From Lachnospiraceae bacterium (GTDB lineage: Bacteria > Bacillota > Clostridia > Lachnospirales > Lachnospiraceae), in NCBI GenBank assembly GCA_910575475.1, contig CAJTGD010000045.1:1-43444 (forward strand): 43,444 bases of DNA, read 5' to 3'. Both the position numbers and the translations under genes were made by a program. The notes below the pieces were generated by a model. It searched no databases and was not told the origin of the DNA. It saw only the letters and a program-made list of their open reading frames with translations. This document shows, in pieces, positions 1 through 9,600 of this stretch. Within the stretch, counting starts at the first letter, position 1. Each line of letters begins with the position of its first letter.

Positions 1-25
1 CGAATTTTCTGCGCATCCTCTCCAC
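1..25 (-). other. Possible start of a gene running off the left edge
   Basis: On the minus strand a GTG (25-23) is followed in frame by GAG, AGG and an ATG (16-14), then a few codons to the window edge. A GGAGAGG run lies directly before the ATG. It sits downstream of operator-like half-sites at 41-52 and 94-104. In related ICEs an excisionase or integrase gene follows HTH_16 at about this place, but only five to eight codons are visible, so no identity can be given. Confidence 0.2.
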
Positions 26-59
26 TTATATAGGAAAATATTATCCCGAATTTTGTTTC

Positions 60-121
60 TACTCGGCTTATATATTAAGGGGATTTTTCAAATATCGGGA
101 TAAGATACTTTTCGGTATAAC
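60..121 (+). repeat. 62-bp terminal inverted repeat, left copy
   Basis: This segment is identical to the reverse complement of 43383-43444. The match ends at 121, where the flanks diverge. Its outer limit is unknown because the right copy is cut by the window edge. It contains the half-site TCGGGATAA and the 11-mer GGATTTTTCAA, which recurs near the MobC upstream region. It may be a shared promoter/operator, an att-like recombination site or a repeat at which an assembly stopped. Confidence 0.9.
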
Positions 122-255
122 CCTAATGCTTCTCCTTTCCCCACAGGCTACCGGATTCAGAAAAATAAAAAACGACGAACCCTTTCCTACATGGATTCAC
201 CGTTTTAAGCCTGACGTTGCACAAACATTACCCTATGTTTTTATATCTAAAATTC

Positions 256-286
256 AAAAAGCAGTGAATCTTGTAGACTTACTGCT
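256..286 (-). terminator. Terminator after the HTH_16/sigma operon
   Basis: Read on the minus strand, AGCAGT pairs with ACTGCT across a short loop. The inner stem has one mismatch and one wobble, and the hairpin is followed by five Ts. It lies about 40 bp after the HTH_16 stop codon and closes that transcription unit. Confidence 0.6.
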
Positions 287-324
287 TTCATACATTTATG
301 CAAAACAATGTTTTATTGTTAGCT

Positions 325-531
325 CTATTCTTTATCAAAACGGAATTTCAATATACCGTCTATTAATCGTTCCCTTACATGGTTTTCTACATCTGTATTC
401 ACATAACCATCCATTTTTGAAAAATATCGGATATATCCACCATAATGTTCTAATACTGTTTCGATTGCTCCCGGATCACCATTGGCAGCTTTTACAATCG
501 TTCCATACGAAATAAGATTCTTTCCCTTCAT
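325..531 (-). CDS. HTH_16-type conjugative-transposon regulator
   Basis: This 68-residue protein begins MKGKNLISYGTIVKAANGD. It resembles the helix-turn-helix conjugative-transposon-like family (HTH_16) that sits beside an ECF-like sigma factor in Tn916/CTn-type ICEs. Family knowledge suggests it works with the sigma-like partner to control excision or transfer genes, probably in the cytoplasm. I chose the start at 531 because its ATG overlaps the sigma gene's TGA stop (ATGA), which suggests translational coupling. A longer upstream reading only repeats the sigma gene in another frame. It contains the motif AIETVLEHYGGYIRYFSK, with the hydrophobic spacing typical of sigma region 2-like helices. 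The integrase/excisionase pair that usually follows is beyond the window edge. Confidence 0.75.
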   Translation of the reverse strand: MKGKNLISYGTIVKAANGDPGAIETVLEHYGGYIRYFSKMDGYVNTDVENHVRERLIDGILKFRFDKE

Positions 532-977
532 TCCTGTTTCCCCATTTCTCCTTTCAGCTGCTTCATTACCGTCTTCATTCTGCTCCAAACACTACTATGC
601 GCCTGACCATAATACCCTGCAATTTCCTGGTAAGTGTAATGTTTAAAAAAATATAAGAATACAATTTCTTGTTTCTTCCTTTCCAACAAAGATAATGCCT
701 TGGAAAGCCGCTCATTTTCTAAAATTACAGTATGTCCACAAAGCGACAGCGGATGTCTGGCTTCTATTCCATTCTCAAATCCCCCACAACTATATGCTGG
801 TATCACTCCTGATTCTACTAAATACTCAAAAGATATTTCCCGCTTCCATCTTTTAGAAACTTTGCTCTTAGCTTCTGCTGACGCATGGCGAATGATGATC
901 TTACATAAGGCATTAAACTCATGCTCAATGCGTTCTTGATATTGTTCAATGATATTTTCCACAACACATTCCTTCAC
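528..977 (-). CDS. ECF-like sigma factor, ICE type
   Basis: This 149-residue protein looks like the small sigma-70 family proteins of Firmicute ICEs. The C-terminal part (about 95-145) has a region-4-like helix-turn-helix: LSLLERKKQEIVFLYFF followed by YQEIAGYYGQAHSSVWSRMK. That part would contact the -35 element of target promoters. A canonical region 2 is not clear to me, so it may be an incomplete or accessory sigma factor. The start at 977 is a GTG with a weak ribosome-binding site; the frame stays open upstream without an ATG, so the true start is uncertain. It overlaps the HTH_16 gene by four bases. Regulation of excision or transfer functions is inferred from this pairing. Confidence 0.75.
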   Translation of the reverse strand: MKECVVENIIEQYQERIEHEFNALCKIIIRHASAEAKSKVSKRWKREISFEYLVESGVIPAYSCGGFENGIEARHPLSLCGHTVILENERLSKALSLLERKKQEIVFLYFFKHYTYQEIAGYYGQAHSSVWSRMKTVMKQLKGEMGKQE

Positions 978-1041
978 TTCATCAAAATAATGCCGTCTAA
1001 ATCTGATAAGAATATATTCACAAAACTGTTGCTGTCCGCTT

Positions 1042-1908
1042 CTAGTCTATCATGATATCCCCACATTTCGACACAATCGTCAGGCAATCATCTGAGCCTT
1101 TTACCTTTCTCTCAAAATATGCTTTCTCATCATTTTCCGATAACTTTCCTCCCAGTTTCTCGGACACTTCTATATCCATCTCTGAATTGGCATAAATTGA
1201 AAGCATATCCTGAGATGATGGATTCAGTTCCAAAGAAAAATCCCCATTCTCCGTTTGCATTTGGATATTTTGAGATAATTTCACATTCTCTGCCACAATA
1301 TCTCCATTAACTAATATAATATTTCCGCCCTCTATTGTCATATCAAAGAGATCTAAATCTCCCTCATCCATGTGAATGTCTACTGGTTTTACATTGATTC
1401 CATGAAGTTCCATATCGCCTTCCCCCATATTTGTCATCAACTTAATTTCCGCATCAGAAGGAACATATAATGTTACAACACTGGTGTAGTCAGTTTTTTT
1501 CGTTTTCAAGTTATTGCTAATGCCATCAACAAATACTCCGCTATAATAAGTTGCCGGCTTAGCATTTTTCTCTTCCAGGATAAGAACTCCATCCTGTATA
1601 TTGACTGTCAAAGGGGGTTCATCGTTTTTGCCACTAATATTGTATTCAAGATAAAAACCATTATCTTCTGATAAACGAACGATAAAATCTACATGGGTTA
1701 AATCTGCTCTCACTTCTTCTCCATCAAAATCCAACGGTAATTTCTCTTGTTTATATATCTCTGCATTCATTTCAGAAATGATCCCATCATCTTCTAAAAT
1801 CTCCCTTGGTGCCTGATTAGCAGTGCCTTTTATAGTACACCCAGATATCAAAACAATTGTCAGATAAAAAGCCATTCCTGCCAATAATCTCTTTGATGTT
1901 CTCTTCAT
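1042..1908 (-). CDS. DUF4097-type surface lipoprotein
   Basis: This is a 288-residue predicted lipoprotein. It has a basic N-terminus (MKRTSKR), a hydrophobic stretch and a lipobox LISGC with the lipidated cysteine at residue 24, so it should be anchored on the outer face of the membrane. The rest is rich in short alternating strands with repeated G-D-I/L-x-L/I patterns (for example NGDIVAENVKLSQNIQMQTE). This is typical of the DUF4097 beta-helix fold found in LiaG-like proteins beside cell-envelope stress systems. It lies about 100 bp after the ABC ATPase gene in the same direction, so a role in the antimicrobial-peptide response is likely. I preferred the ATG at 1908 over an ATG 11 codons upstream, because it starts a proper signal peptide. 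Confidence 0.75.
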   Translation of the reverse strand: MKRTSKRLLAGMAFYLTIVLISGCTIKGTANQAPREILEDDGIISEMNAEIYKQEKLPLDFDGEEVRADLTHVDFIVRLSEDNGFYLEYNISGKNDEPPLTVNIQDGVLILEEKNAKPATYYSGVFVDGISNNLKTKKTDYTSVVTLYVPSDAEIKLMTNMGEGDMELHGINVKPVDIHMDEGDLDLFDMTIEGGNIILVNGDIVAENVKLSQNIQMQTENGDFSLELNPSSQDMLSIYANSEMDIEVSEKLGGKLSENDEKAYFERKVKGSDDCLTIVSKCGDIMID

Positions 1909-2011
1909 TACAATCCCTTTCCTTTCACCTTTTCCACTCAATTACCGATTTATATCATCAAAGTAATGTTATCTCAATCTGATACAGATATATTCATATT
2001 ATTTTTTGAAA

Positions 2012-2752
2012 TTATGCTTTTTGAGCATCCAGAATTGCTCCGAGATATTCTTCCCTGCTCCTTGCTCCCCGATATATCTCATAAGATATTTTCCCATTTT
2101 CCAAAAACAAGATACGGTTACAATAGCTTGCAGAAAATGAATCATGTGTAACCATCAAAATAGTTGTCTTAAATTTCTTATTGATTTCTAAAAGCAATTC
2201 CATTAAATTTTCTGAATTCTGTGGATCAAGGGCGCCTGTCGGTTCATCCGCTAAAATCAATTTAGGATTATTTACGAGCGCTCTGGCACAGGCACATCTC
2301 TGCTGCTGTCCGCCGGATACTTGATATGGATATTTGTTTCCAACTTCCTTGATTCCCAATATATTTATGATTTCTTCCGTTCGTTTTATGATGTCGTTAC
2401 TTTTTTCTTCATTAAGGATCAGCGGCATATAAATATTTTCCTGCAATGTCATAGTATCTAAAAGATTGAAGTTCTGGAAAATGAAACCTAAATTTTCCTT
2501 CCTGAATTCACTTCTAACGTCCTCGCTCATTTTTGTAATATCTTTTCCCTCAAAATATATGTGTCCTGCCGTAGCTGTGTCAATGGTGGCAAGCACATTC
2601 AACAAAGATGTTTTACCAGAACCGGATTCCCCCATAATCCCAATAAATTCCCCTTTTGATATTTCAAAGCTGACTCTTTCTACCGCTTTTGTAATGATTC
2701 CTGAACTCCCATAATATTTCTCAACATCTTCCACCTTGATATATGTTTCCAT
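2012..2752 (-). CDS. BceA-type ABC transporter ATPase
   Basis: This 246-residue ATP-binding subunit belongs to the MacB/LolD/BceA family. Walker A is GESGSGKTS (41-49), the signature is VSGGQ (145-149), Walker B is LILADE (165-170) and the H-loop histidine is 203 in VTHD. It would hydrolyse ATP in the cytoplasm to drive the FtsX-like permease encoded one base upstream. BceAB-type transporters remove peptide antibiotics such as bacitracin or lantibiotics from their lipid targets, and they signal to a paired intramembrane histidine kinase. The bceRS-like genes lie just upstream in the same orientation. The substrate cannot be read from the sequence. Confidence 0.92.
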   Translation of the reverse strand: METYIKVEDVEKYYGSSGIITKAVERVSFEISKGEFIGIMGESGSGKTSLLNVLATIDTATAGHIYFEGKDITKMSEDVRSEFRKENLGFIFQNFNLLDTMTLQENIYMPLILNEEKSNDIIKRTEEIINILGIKEVGNKYPYQVSGGQQQRCACARALVNNPKLILADEPTGALDPQNSENLMELLLEINKKFKTTILMVTHDSFSASYCNRILFLENGKISYEIYRGARSREEYLGAILDAQKA

Positions 2753-2753
2753 C

Positions 2754-4652
2754 CTATATATTTCCTTCCTTTCGATGATGAATATTTCTCCTAAAAAATA
2801 TATCTGTAAGTATAAAGTAAATCATGTACAGCATTAAAATCCATAAGAACGACAAGAACACATATTTTACCCATACCGCACGAAGTCCCGTAGCCAGAAT
2901 AAAACCTTTGCTTGCATGGTTCGCAATCAGACATCCGGGAATAAGCGCCATACAAAGCGGAATCAGATAATTAACTGCCAACTGTTCATGTATCACCGTA
3001 TCAATTTTTGTTTGATTCATTCCCAGTTTTTCTAAAAGCAGGTAACGGCGTCTGTTTGATTCCGAAGTGCTGATCAGATGGGATGCAAGGAAAGAAATTG
3101 CCACGCATAAAAACACGATACTTACATAGGCAAACGCAAATATAAATGGCACAAGCGTTGCTTTCAATTCTGTTTCCACCTGCTTTTTCAGCAAAATCGG
3201 ACTGACATATAAAATACTGTGGTTACTGCCCCAATAAAGCCCGTCATTTCCACTGGACGCATCATCTAATTTATCAAACACTGTTCCTGCAGCCTGTTTC
3301 TTTATAGATGCCGCAAATACAGAGTAATATGGTGTCATATGATTTGCCGCATCATCCGGGATTACCAAAACATAGTCAGCTCCATTATGTCCATTCTGTT
3401 CAAAATCTACAGTACTGATTTCTTTGCAGTGCAATTCTTTTGTATCACATAGCAGCGTCCTGCTTCGGATTTCATTAGTAAGTTCAGGTTCTAACCTTCT
3501 TTTAATCTGTAAAATATACTCATCTGCCCGGAGTTCAACAGGCTTCTGGCCAAGCATTTTCCGAAGTATGTTATAATCGCTCACTTTCATATAAGTATCA
3601 TATGCATAGTAGACATCATATCCCTCTTCATCAGCGTCCAGCTTTTCTGCATCAAATGCACCTTCTTCACTGATAAATCGATCTCCAAAATACATCAGAT
3701 GTGTATAAAGCCATTCATTCATCATACTGACGCCATTTTGATATATCACATATTCATGGGATTCCTGTATTCCAGTTTCACTTTCTAATATATCTTTTTC
3801 ACGCTGGAATTCAGGTTTGGGGGCTTGATGATATATCATGACATCAAACGGATATTCCGAATCAATCTGGTGGTTCTGATAATCGGTATACATCATGGCA
3901 ACTGTGCTTCCTGAAATAGAAACAACTAAAAGGGACATAACAAATATGATTATTTTCCGCATAGAATATAGTTCAGATTCTATTGCCCTGCATAAAAATA
4001 GCCGGTTTCCTTTCAAAAGCCATTTTTTAGTTCTTTTCCTTTGCTTCTTCTTTCCAGATATTTTTTCATCGGCTTCATTTATCCTCTCCATTTCATTTAA
4101 CTGACGGATATTCATTTTGGAAAATTGTTTTCTCACCTTAAGCAATGCGGCTAAATAACAAAATAAATATAAAGTTGCTGTCAAACACACCGTTACAAGC
4201 TGAAAATCCATTTTAAGCACATATTCCGTCCGGAACATATGGAAAAAAATTACCATCAAAAACTGTTTCAGCAATTCCCCTGCCAGGATTCCAGGTATAT
4301 ATGCCATTCCAGCCATAAATACCGTTTCTTTTCGGAAAATCTGAAATACCTCTGTTCCTTTCATGCCAAACAGCATATACAGCCCGAATTCCCTGCTGCG
4401 GATTTTCAGCGATTGCCGCATCATATATTGGATCAGCCACGCCGTAATCATAACAATCAGTACAGATGCTATTCCTAAAAACACCGCCAGAACCGATGCC
4501 GTTTCGCAGGCTCTCCTGACATCTTCTGAAAAAAACAGAGAATTAAACGCAAACATTAGCGCTGCAATCAATATCATTGTAAAAAAATATACTGGCTCTC
4601 TTATAATCGCAGTCTTTACATTTCTCCTGGCCAACTGATTTTTGCTTAACAT
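2754..4652 (-). CDS. BceB-type FtsX-like permease
   Basis: This 632-residue membrane protein has the BceB layout. There are four hydrophobic segments in the first 190 residues, another near 228-250 (IIIFVMSLLVVSISGSTVAMM) and a large hydrophilic domain of about 260 residues outside the membrane. Three C-terminal segments follow (around 510-535, 570-590 and 595-620). The extracellular domain of this family determines antibiotic specificity and sensing. The ATPase gene follows immediately, with its ATG one base after the TAG stop. A candidate promoter with repeated AGGTAAT boxes lies in the 180-bp gap upstream. The length and topology set it apart from ordinary MacB or LolC proteins. Confidence 0.88.
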   Translation of the reverse strand: MLSKNQLARRNVKTAIIREPVYFFTMILIAALMFAFNSLFFSEDVRRACETASVLAVFLGIASVLIVMITAWLIQYMMRQSLKIRSREFGLYMLFGMKGTEVFQIFRKETVFMAGMAYIPGILAGELLKQFLMVIFFHMFRTEYVLKMDFQLVTVCLTATLYLFCYLAALLKVRKQFSKMNIRQLNEMERINEADEKISGKKKQRKRTKKWLLKGNRLFLCRAIESELYSMRKIIIFVMSLLVVSISGSTVAMMYTDYQNHQIDSEYPFDVMIYHQAPKPEFQREKDILESETGIQESHEYVIYQNGVSMMNEWLYTHLMYFGDRFISEEGAFDAEKLDADEEGYDVYYAYDTYMKVSDYNILRKMLGQKPVELRADEYILQIKRRLEPELTNEIRSRTLLCDTKELHCKEISTVDFEQNGHNGADYVLVIPDDAANHMTPYYSVFAASIKKQAAGTVFDKLDDASSGNDGLYWGSNHSILYVSPILLKKQVETELKATLVPFIFAFAYVSIVFLCVAISFLASHLISTSESNRRRYLLLEKLGMNQTKIDTVIHEQLAVNYLIPLCMALIPGCLIANHASKGFILATGLRAVWVKYVFLSFLWILMLYMIYFILTDIFFRRNIHHRKEGNI

Positions 4653-4688
4653 TTTTATCCTTCCTTTATGTCTCTTCCTGATGCAGTC

Positions 4689-4734
4689 AGTATAACACTG
4701 CTCCCTACAGATTACCTATTGATTTTCATTACCT
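4689..4734 (-). promoter_or_regulatory. Candidate regulated promoter of the bceBA-like genes
   Basis: On the minus strand there is a TATACT -10 box (4689-4694). The -35 position is occupied not by TTGACA but by AGGTAA (4712-4717). This belongs to one of two direct AGGTAAT repeats (4711-4717 and 4728-4734) spaced 17 bp apart. A poor -35 box overlapped by direct repeats is what a promoter activated by an OmpR-family regulator looks like. The regulator encoded just upstream is the obvious candidate. Confidence 0.4.
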
Positions 4735-4831
4735 GAATCTTACAATTTTGTCATATATCCGGAAATATGCTGTTCTCCATTTGAAAAGGCAAACTCCCCA
4801 CATCCATTTGTGATGAATTTGCCTTTTAGAA

Positions 4832-5848
4832 TCAGACGTTTTGTTTTGCCGGAAGCGATAGATAAACAGAAGTATATTCTTTGAACAAAGATTCTGCCCA
4901 TACTTCCATATCCAGCTTTTGACATAATTTTTTTACCAGATATAAGCCTATTCCCGTAGAACGCTCGTTTTCCCTTCCATTGCTCCCGGTAAACCCCTTC
5001 TCAAAAATCCTCGGTAATTCCTCTTCCTTTATCCCTGTCCCATTATCCCATATTTTCAGTATAACTTTTTTGCTCTTTTTTTCAGATGACAGGATAATCT
5101 TTGCATCCTCCTTGCGCCGGTATTTTACGGAGTTTAAAAGAATCTGACTTATAAGAAAGATAAGCCACTTTTCGTCCCCATAAATATAAATATCATCCTC
5201 GCACTTAAAATCTATTCCGACACAGCTATTCATAATTATAGTACGGTTTCTGTTAATTGCCCTGACTAAGATACGGTGTAAATTCAGCTTCTGAATCAAA
5301 TAATCTTTATATACCTGTTCTGAACGAGCATAATATAGCGCACGTTCTACGTCATTTTCAATTTTTCCCAATTCTATGTTCAACCCCTTTTTCAAGACGG
5401 GATTATCTCCAGCCCTGTTTTCTATCATAAGCTGCATTGAGGTAATCGGCGCTTTTACTTCATGTATCCATTCTTCAATATATTCCTCATACTCCCTTTC
5501 TTCATCCTCTATCTTATGAATCTGCTCTATAGCTGAACTTCCCACCAGCCTTAATAATTCCTGATACAATTTGTCCTCGGCACGATAAGAAACGGGCAGA
5601 AGCTCAGCGATCAGCCAAGGATGCTCCATACCTTCTACCCGCTCCCGGATTGTTTTGAAATATTCTTTTCTTCTGTACCACTCTATCAGATTCTTTATGA
5701 ATAGTATGCTGATAATTGTTAAATCAATCAAAAAAATAGAAGCAAAAGTATTACCTACGATATATAAAAATTCAGATAAAATAAATAAAACTACCAGTGT
5801 CCCTAATAACCTTGTTACTCTATCCTTACAGTAATCTTTCAGTTTCAT
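4832..5848 (-). CDS. BceS-type intramembrane-sensing histidine kinase
   Basis: This 338-residue kinase has two N-terminal transmembrane segments (about 13-31 and 35-53) with almost no extracellular loop. That is the hallmark of intramembrane-sensing kinases, which are controlled by their ABC transporter. The phosphoacceptor histidine is H129 in IHEVKAPITSM. The ATPase domain shows DNGTGI and GIGLYLVKKL. It would autophosphorylate in response to BceAB-like transporter activity and pass the phosphate to the response regulator encoded just upstream, whose stop codon it overlaps (ATGA). Length and domain order are normal for the family. Confidence 0.92.
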   Translation of the reverse strand: MKLKDYCKDRVTRLLGTLVVLFILSEFLYIVGNTFASIFLIDLTIISILFIKNLIEWYRRKEYFKTIRERVEGMEHPWLIAELLPVSYRAEDKLYQELLRLVGSSAIEQIHKIEDEEREYEEYIEEWIHEVKAPITSMQLMIENRAGDNPVLKKGLNIELGKIENDVERALYYARSEQVYKDYLIQKLNLHRILVRAINRNRTIIMNSCVGIDFKCEDDIYIYGDEKWLIFLISQILLNSVKYRRKEDAKIILSSEKKSKKVILKIWDNGTGIKEEELPRIFEKGFTGSNGRENERSTGIGLYLVKKLCQKLDMEVWAESLFKEYTSVYLSLPAKQNV

Positions 5849-6531
5849 ACCGTCCCCTCTCTTGCTTTTAACTGATAGCCCATTCCCCTTTTTGTCTGTA
5901 TCAGATCCTGTACTCCGATATCTTCTAACTTCTGGCGGATTCTTCTGATGTTGACACTCAATGTATTATCATCTACAAAGCTTTCATTATCCCACAAATT
6001 ATTCATTAAATCTTCTCTTGACATTATTTCATCTTTATGCATAAAAAAATAGGACAGTATATGCATTTCATTTTTGGAAAGTTCAACTTCCTTTTTTTCA
6101 CACCGCACTGTACCATTAAGCAGATTCAGCTCTATTCCTCCAAAGACAAGCACTTTATTCTGTGATTTTCCAGAAACTCTCCGCAATATTGCGGCTATGT
6201 GTGCCAGTAATACTGCAGGACGGTAAGGTTTCTCTATAAAATCGTCGCCACCCGTCATCATACATTCTAATTCTGCGGAAGAGGAACTTTGTGAAGTAAT
6301 AAAAATAATAGGGACATCCGATATCATCCGTATTTTAGAACACAGAGTAATTCCATCGGCTCCCGGCAGAGCAACATCAAGAAGAAGCAAATCCGGCTGC
6401 AGTTTCTGCACATATTCTGGAATGTTAGCAAAATCCTCCGCAACATCTGCACGATATCCGGCATTTTCCAACAATAACTTAAGTTCTCTTTGAACAGATA
6501 GATCATCATCTATGATTACAATATAATACAT
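5845..6531 (-). CDS. BceR-type OmpR-family response regulator
   Basis: This is a 228-residue two-domain response regulator. The receiver domain has acidic residues D8-D10, phosphoacceptor D52 in LLLLDVALPG and K101 in EKPY. The C-terminal winged helix is of OmpR/PhoB type (ELSKNEMHILSYFF, then DDNTLSVNIRRIRQKL). It probably activates the downstream transporter promoter and possibly the lipoprotein gene. The start at 6531 is preceded by AGGAGAG at good spacing; the frame continues eight codons further up without a better site. It is the first gene of the accessory module, with its own promoter at 6588-6615. Confidence 0.92.
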   Translation of the reverse strand: MYYIVIIDDDLSVQRELKLLLENAGYRADVAEDFANIPEYVQKLQPDLLLLDVALPGADGITLCSKIRMISDVPIIFITSQSSSSAELECMMTGGDDFIEKPYRPAVLLAHIAAILRRVSGKSQNKVLVFGGIELNLLNGTVRCEKKEVELSKNEMHILSYFFMHKDEIMSREDLMNNLWDNESFVDDNTLSVNIRRIRQKLEDIGVQDLIQTKRGMGYQLKAREGTV

Positions 6532-6587
6532 GAAGCATCTCTCCTGACCTTTCATATCTGCTTACCAATTTTTCATTCTTGCGTTTT

Positions 6588-6615
6588 ATTATAGCAAACT
6601 GAGTTTTTTATGCAA
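6588..6615 (-). promoter_or_regulatory. Promoter of the bceRS-like genes
   Basis: On the minus strand, a TTGCAT -35 box (6610-6615), a 16-bp spacer and a perfect TATAAT -10 box (6588-6593) lie about 55 bp before the response-regulator start. It looks constitutive and unrelated to the upstream conjugation operon. Confidence 0.7.
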
Positions 6616-6632
6616 TACTTTCCAAATATGTT

Positions 6633-6668
6633 AAAAGAGCAATCCATTCATTTATGGTTGCTCTTTTT
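6633..6668. terminator. Bidirectional terminator between helicase and bce module
   Basis: AAAAGAGCAA and TTGCTCTTTT arms flank an inner CCAT/ATGG stem with a six-to-seven-base loop, and Ts follow on either strand. The helicase stop codon lies inside the hairpin, so the truncated gene ends exactly at this structure. Confidence 0.75.
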
Positions 6669-9600
6669 AGCGTATTTCTCCCTGGATTTGTTTATGTACC
6701 TCTAAATCTGGTGCTATCTCTATACTTGTGACAGTCTCGCCAAAAGCTGCCGCCCAGGAATCAAAATGCCCCAGGCCCATCCTCTGTATGGTGTCATACT
6801 GCAGATAGCGCATGATCGTATATAGCTCTACCATGCTATTCGATACGGGAGTCCCGGTTGCAAAAGTGACGCCCTTCCCTCCGGTAATCTCGTCCAGGTA
6901 CTGGCACTTCATGAACATATCGGAGCTTTTCTGTGCGTCCGTCTGGGAAATCCCGGCAACATTGCGCATCTTTGTGTATAAAAACATATTTTTATAGTTG
7001 TGGCTCTCATCTACGAACAGCCGATCCACGCCTAACTGCTCGAACGTCACAACATCATCCTTCCGGCTCTGGTCATTCAGCTTTGCAAGCCTTGTTTCCA
7101 GTGTTTTCCTCGTCTTTTCCATCTGTTTAATGGTGTAGCGTGTGCCATCTTCCGCCGCAAGCTCTTCAATGGCTGACGTGATGTCGTTCATCTGCCGCTC
7201 TATGGCTGCAATCTGCCGTTCCCTGGAAAGGGGAATGCGCTCAAACTGGCTGTGCCCGATAATGATGGCGTCATAATCCCCGGTTGCGATACGGGAGCAG
7301 AACTTCTTCCGGTTGGCAGGCTCAAAATCCTTCTTCGTTGCGACTAAGACATTTGCGCCCGGATACAGGCGCAGGAAATCGCTGCCCCACTGTTCGGTCA
7401 GATGGTTCGGCACGACATAGAGGTTCTTCTGTGCCAGCCCAAGCCTCCGGCTCTCCATCCCGGCCGCAATCATCTGGAAGGTCTTGCCGGCCCCCACACA
7501 ATGCGCAAGCAGCGTGTTGTTTCCATATAATATATGCGCCACCGCATTTTTCTGGTGTGGCATCAGGGTAATTTCTGGCGTCATGCCTGCAAACTGGATA
7601 TGGCTCCCATCATATTCACGGGGACGGATGCTGTTAAATAAATCGTTATATTTCCTGCACAAATCCTCCCTGCGGTCAATGTCCCGGAAGATCCACTCCT
7701 TGAAGGCTTCCTTTATCATCTCCTGCTTTTGTTGTGCGATCATGGTTTCTTTTTTGTTCAGGACACGCTTTTCCTTGCCGTCCTCCACAACCGTATCAAA
7801 GATTTTTGTGTCTTTGAGATTCAGCGCATCTTCTAACAGACGGTAGCCGCTTGCCCTTGGTGTCCCGTAAGTGGCTGTGACAAGGGAATTTCCACGGGAA
7901 TCCGCACCTTTCCCGGAAATGTTCCACTGGCCGTTGACTTTCGCATACTTCACGTCAATCTGGTTCCCCAATAAATGGCCCGGCGTATGGAACAGCTCCC
8001 CCATGAACTCTGTGATATAAGCCGGGTCTACCCAGGTTGCCCCAAGACGCACCTCAATCTCCGATGCCTCCAGGTCTTTCGGCTGCACACGCTCCAATGC
8101 CTGCACATTGATCCCGTATTCCGGATTATTTTCTGCAAATTGTTTTGCGACCGTAAGTTTCTCCCGGACATTGCCGGATAAATACTCATCCGAAGATTCC
8201 CACTGGTCTGTCAAAGGATTTTTAAAGATCACCCCCGCCAGTTCCTCCGTAACTTCGGATTCTGCCCTGCCGGATAACTCTGCCATAAACGGCACGTCCA
8301 CCTTTGCCCGCTCCCCGATGGAAACGGCCAGGGCTTCACTGGCGGTATCCACGCTTGTCACCGGCACAGCCTTTCGGATGGTACGTTTCGTAAAAATATC
8401 CGCCTTCCGTTTCAGCTTCCCTTCCTCGTCCACCAATTCCAACGACGATAACAGGCAATAGCTGCTGTCCTGGGAAAATGCCCTCCGGTTGGCATTGCTG
8501 CTGATCAGTCCATACTGTGCGGTAAAACGGTCATACTGCGTGTTCAATTCCTTCTGCAGCACGGCAACTTCCGCATCGCTGCCGTCCTCCATCTGGCACT
8601 GCAGAAGTGTCTGCGTCAAATTCCGCAGTTCAATCATCCCCAGCACACGCTCTGTTGTTAAAGCGGGAAGCTCCATCAAATTCATAACGGAATTTTCCCG
8701 GTAATACACTTTCCCATCCACATTTGCAAAACTGAAATTCTTGATGGAAGGGTCTGCCGGGATGGATGATGCCGTTTCCTCTAGTTCTGAATCTTCCAGC
8801 TCCATTTCCGTAATCGTCCCCTGGATGTGCTTCACCGCTTCTTTCAGCTGCTCCGAAAGGACTGCTCCCTCTATCGGCTTCACCGTGGTTTCCTGCTTGC
8901 CATACTGTGTACTTTCCGTGGTAAACTCCCCAAGCACCATCTCAGGGTGGTTTGCAAAATAGGAATTGACCGTATGGCCTTCTGGAGTTGTGCCAAGTTC
9001 CACCCAATCCGGCTGCTCCAAAGACGCCCGGTCACGCTTCTGAAAAAACAGAATATCCGCAACAACGCCCGTCCCGGCATTTCTTTGGAACGCATTATTG
9101 GGGAGACGGATCGCCCCAATCAGGTCTGCACGGTTGGCGATGTACTGGCGCACGGATGCGCTTTGCTTATCCATCGTGCCGCTTGACGTCACCACCGCCA
9201 CCACACCGCCTGGACGCACCAGGTCTAAGGATTTTGCGATGAAATAATCATGTATCATAAAGTTATGGCGGTCATACCTGCGGTCTGCCACCTTATAAGC
9301 GCCGAACGGCACATTGCCGATTACGCAGTCAAAGAAGCTGTCAGGGTATGCAGCGGTTTCAAACCCCTGCACGGAGATATTATTTTTCTGGTAAAGCTGT
9401 TTCGCTATCTTCCCGGAAATGCTGTCAAGCTCCACGCCGTACATATTCAGCCCGTCCATAGGCTCCGGCACTAATCCCATAAAATTTCCGATTCCGCAGG
9501 ACGGCTCCAGCACATTCCCCCGCTGTAACCCCATGTTTCCCAGGGCTTCATACATCGCTTTAATTACCGTAGGGGAAGTATAGAACGCATTTAAGGTAGA

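Noticed and set aside
126..515. Plus-strand 129-codon ORF at the left end
   Set aside because: It runs antisense through the HTH_16 gene and its terminator, has no ribosome-binding site and an unlikely composition.
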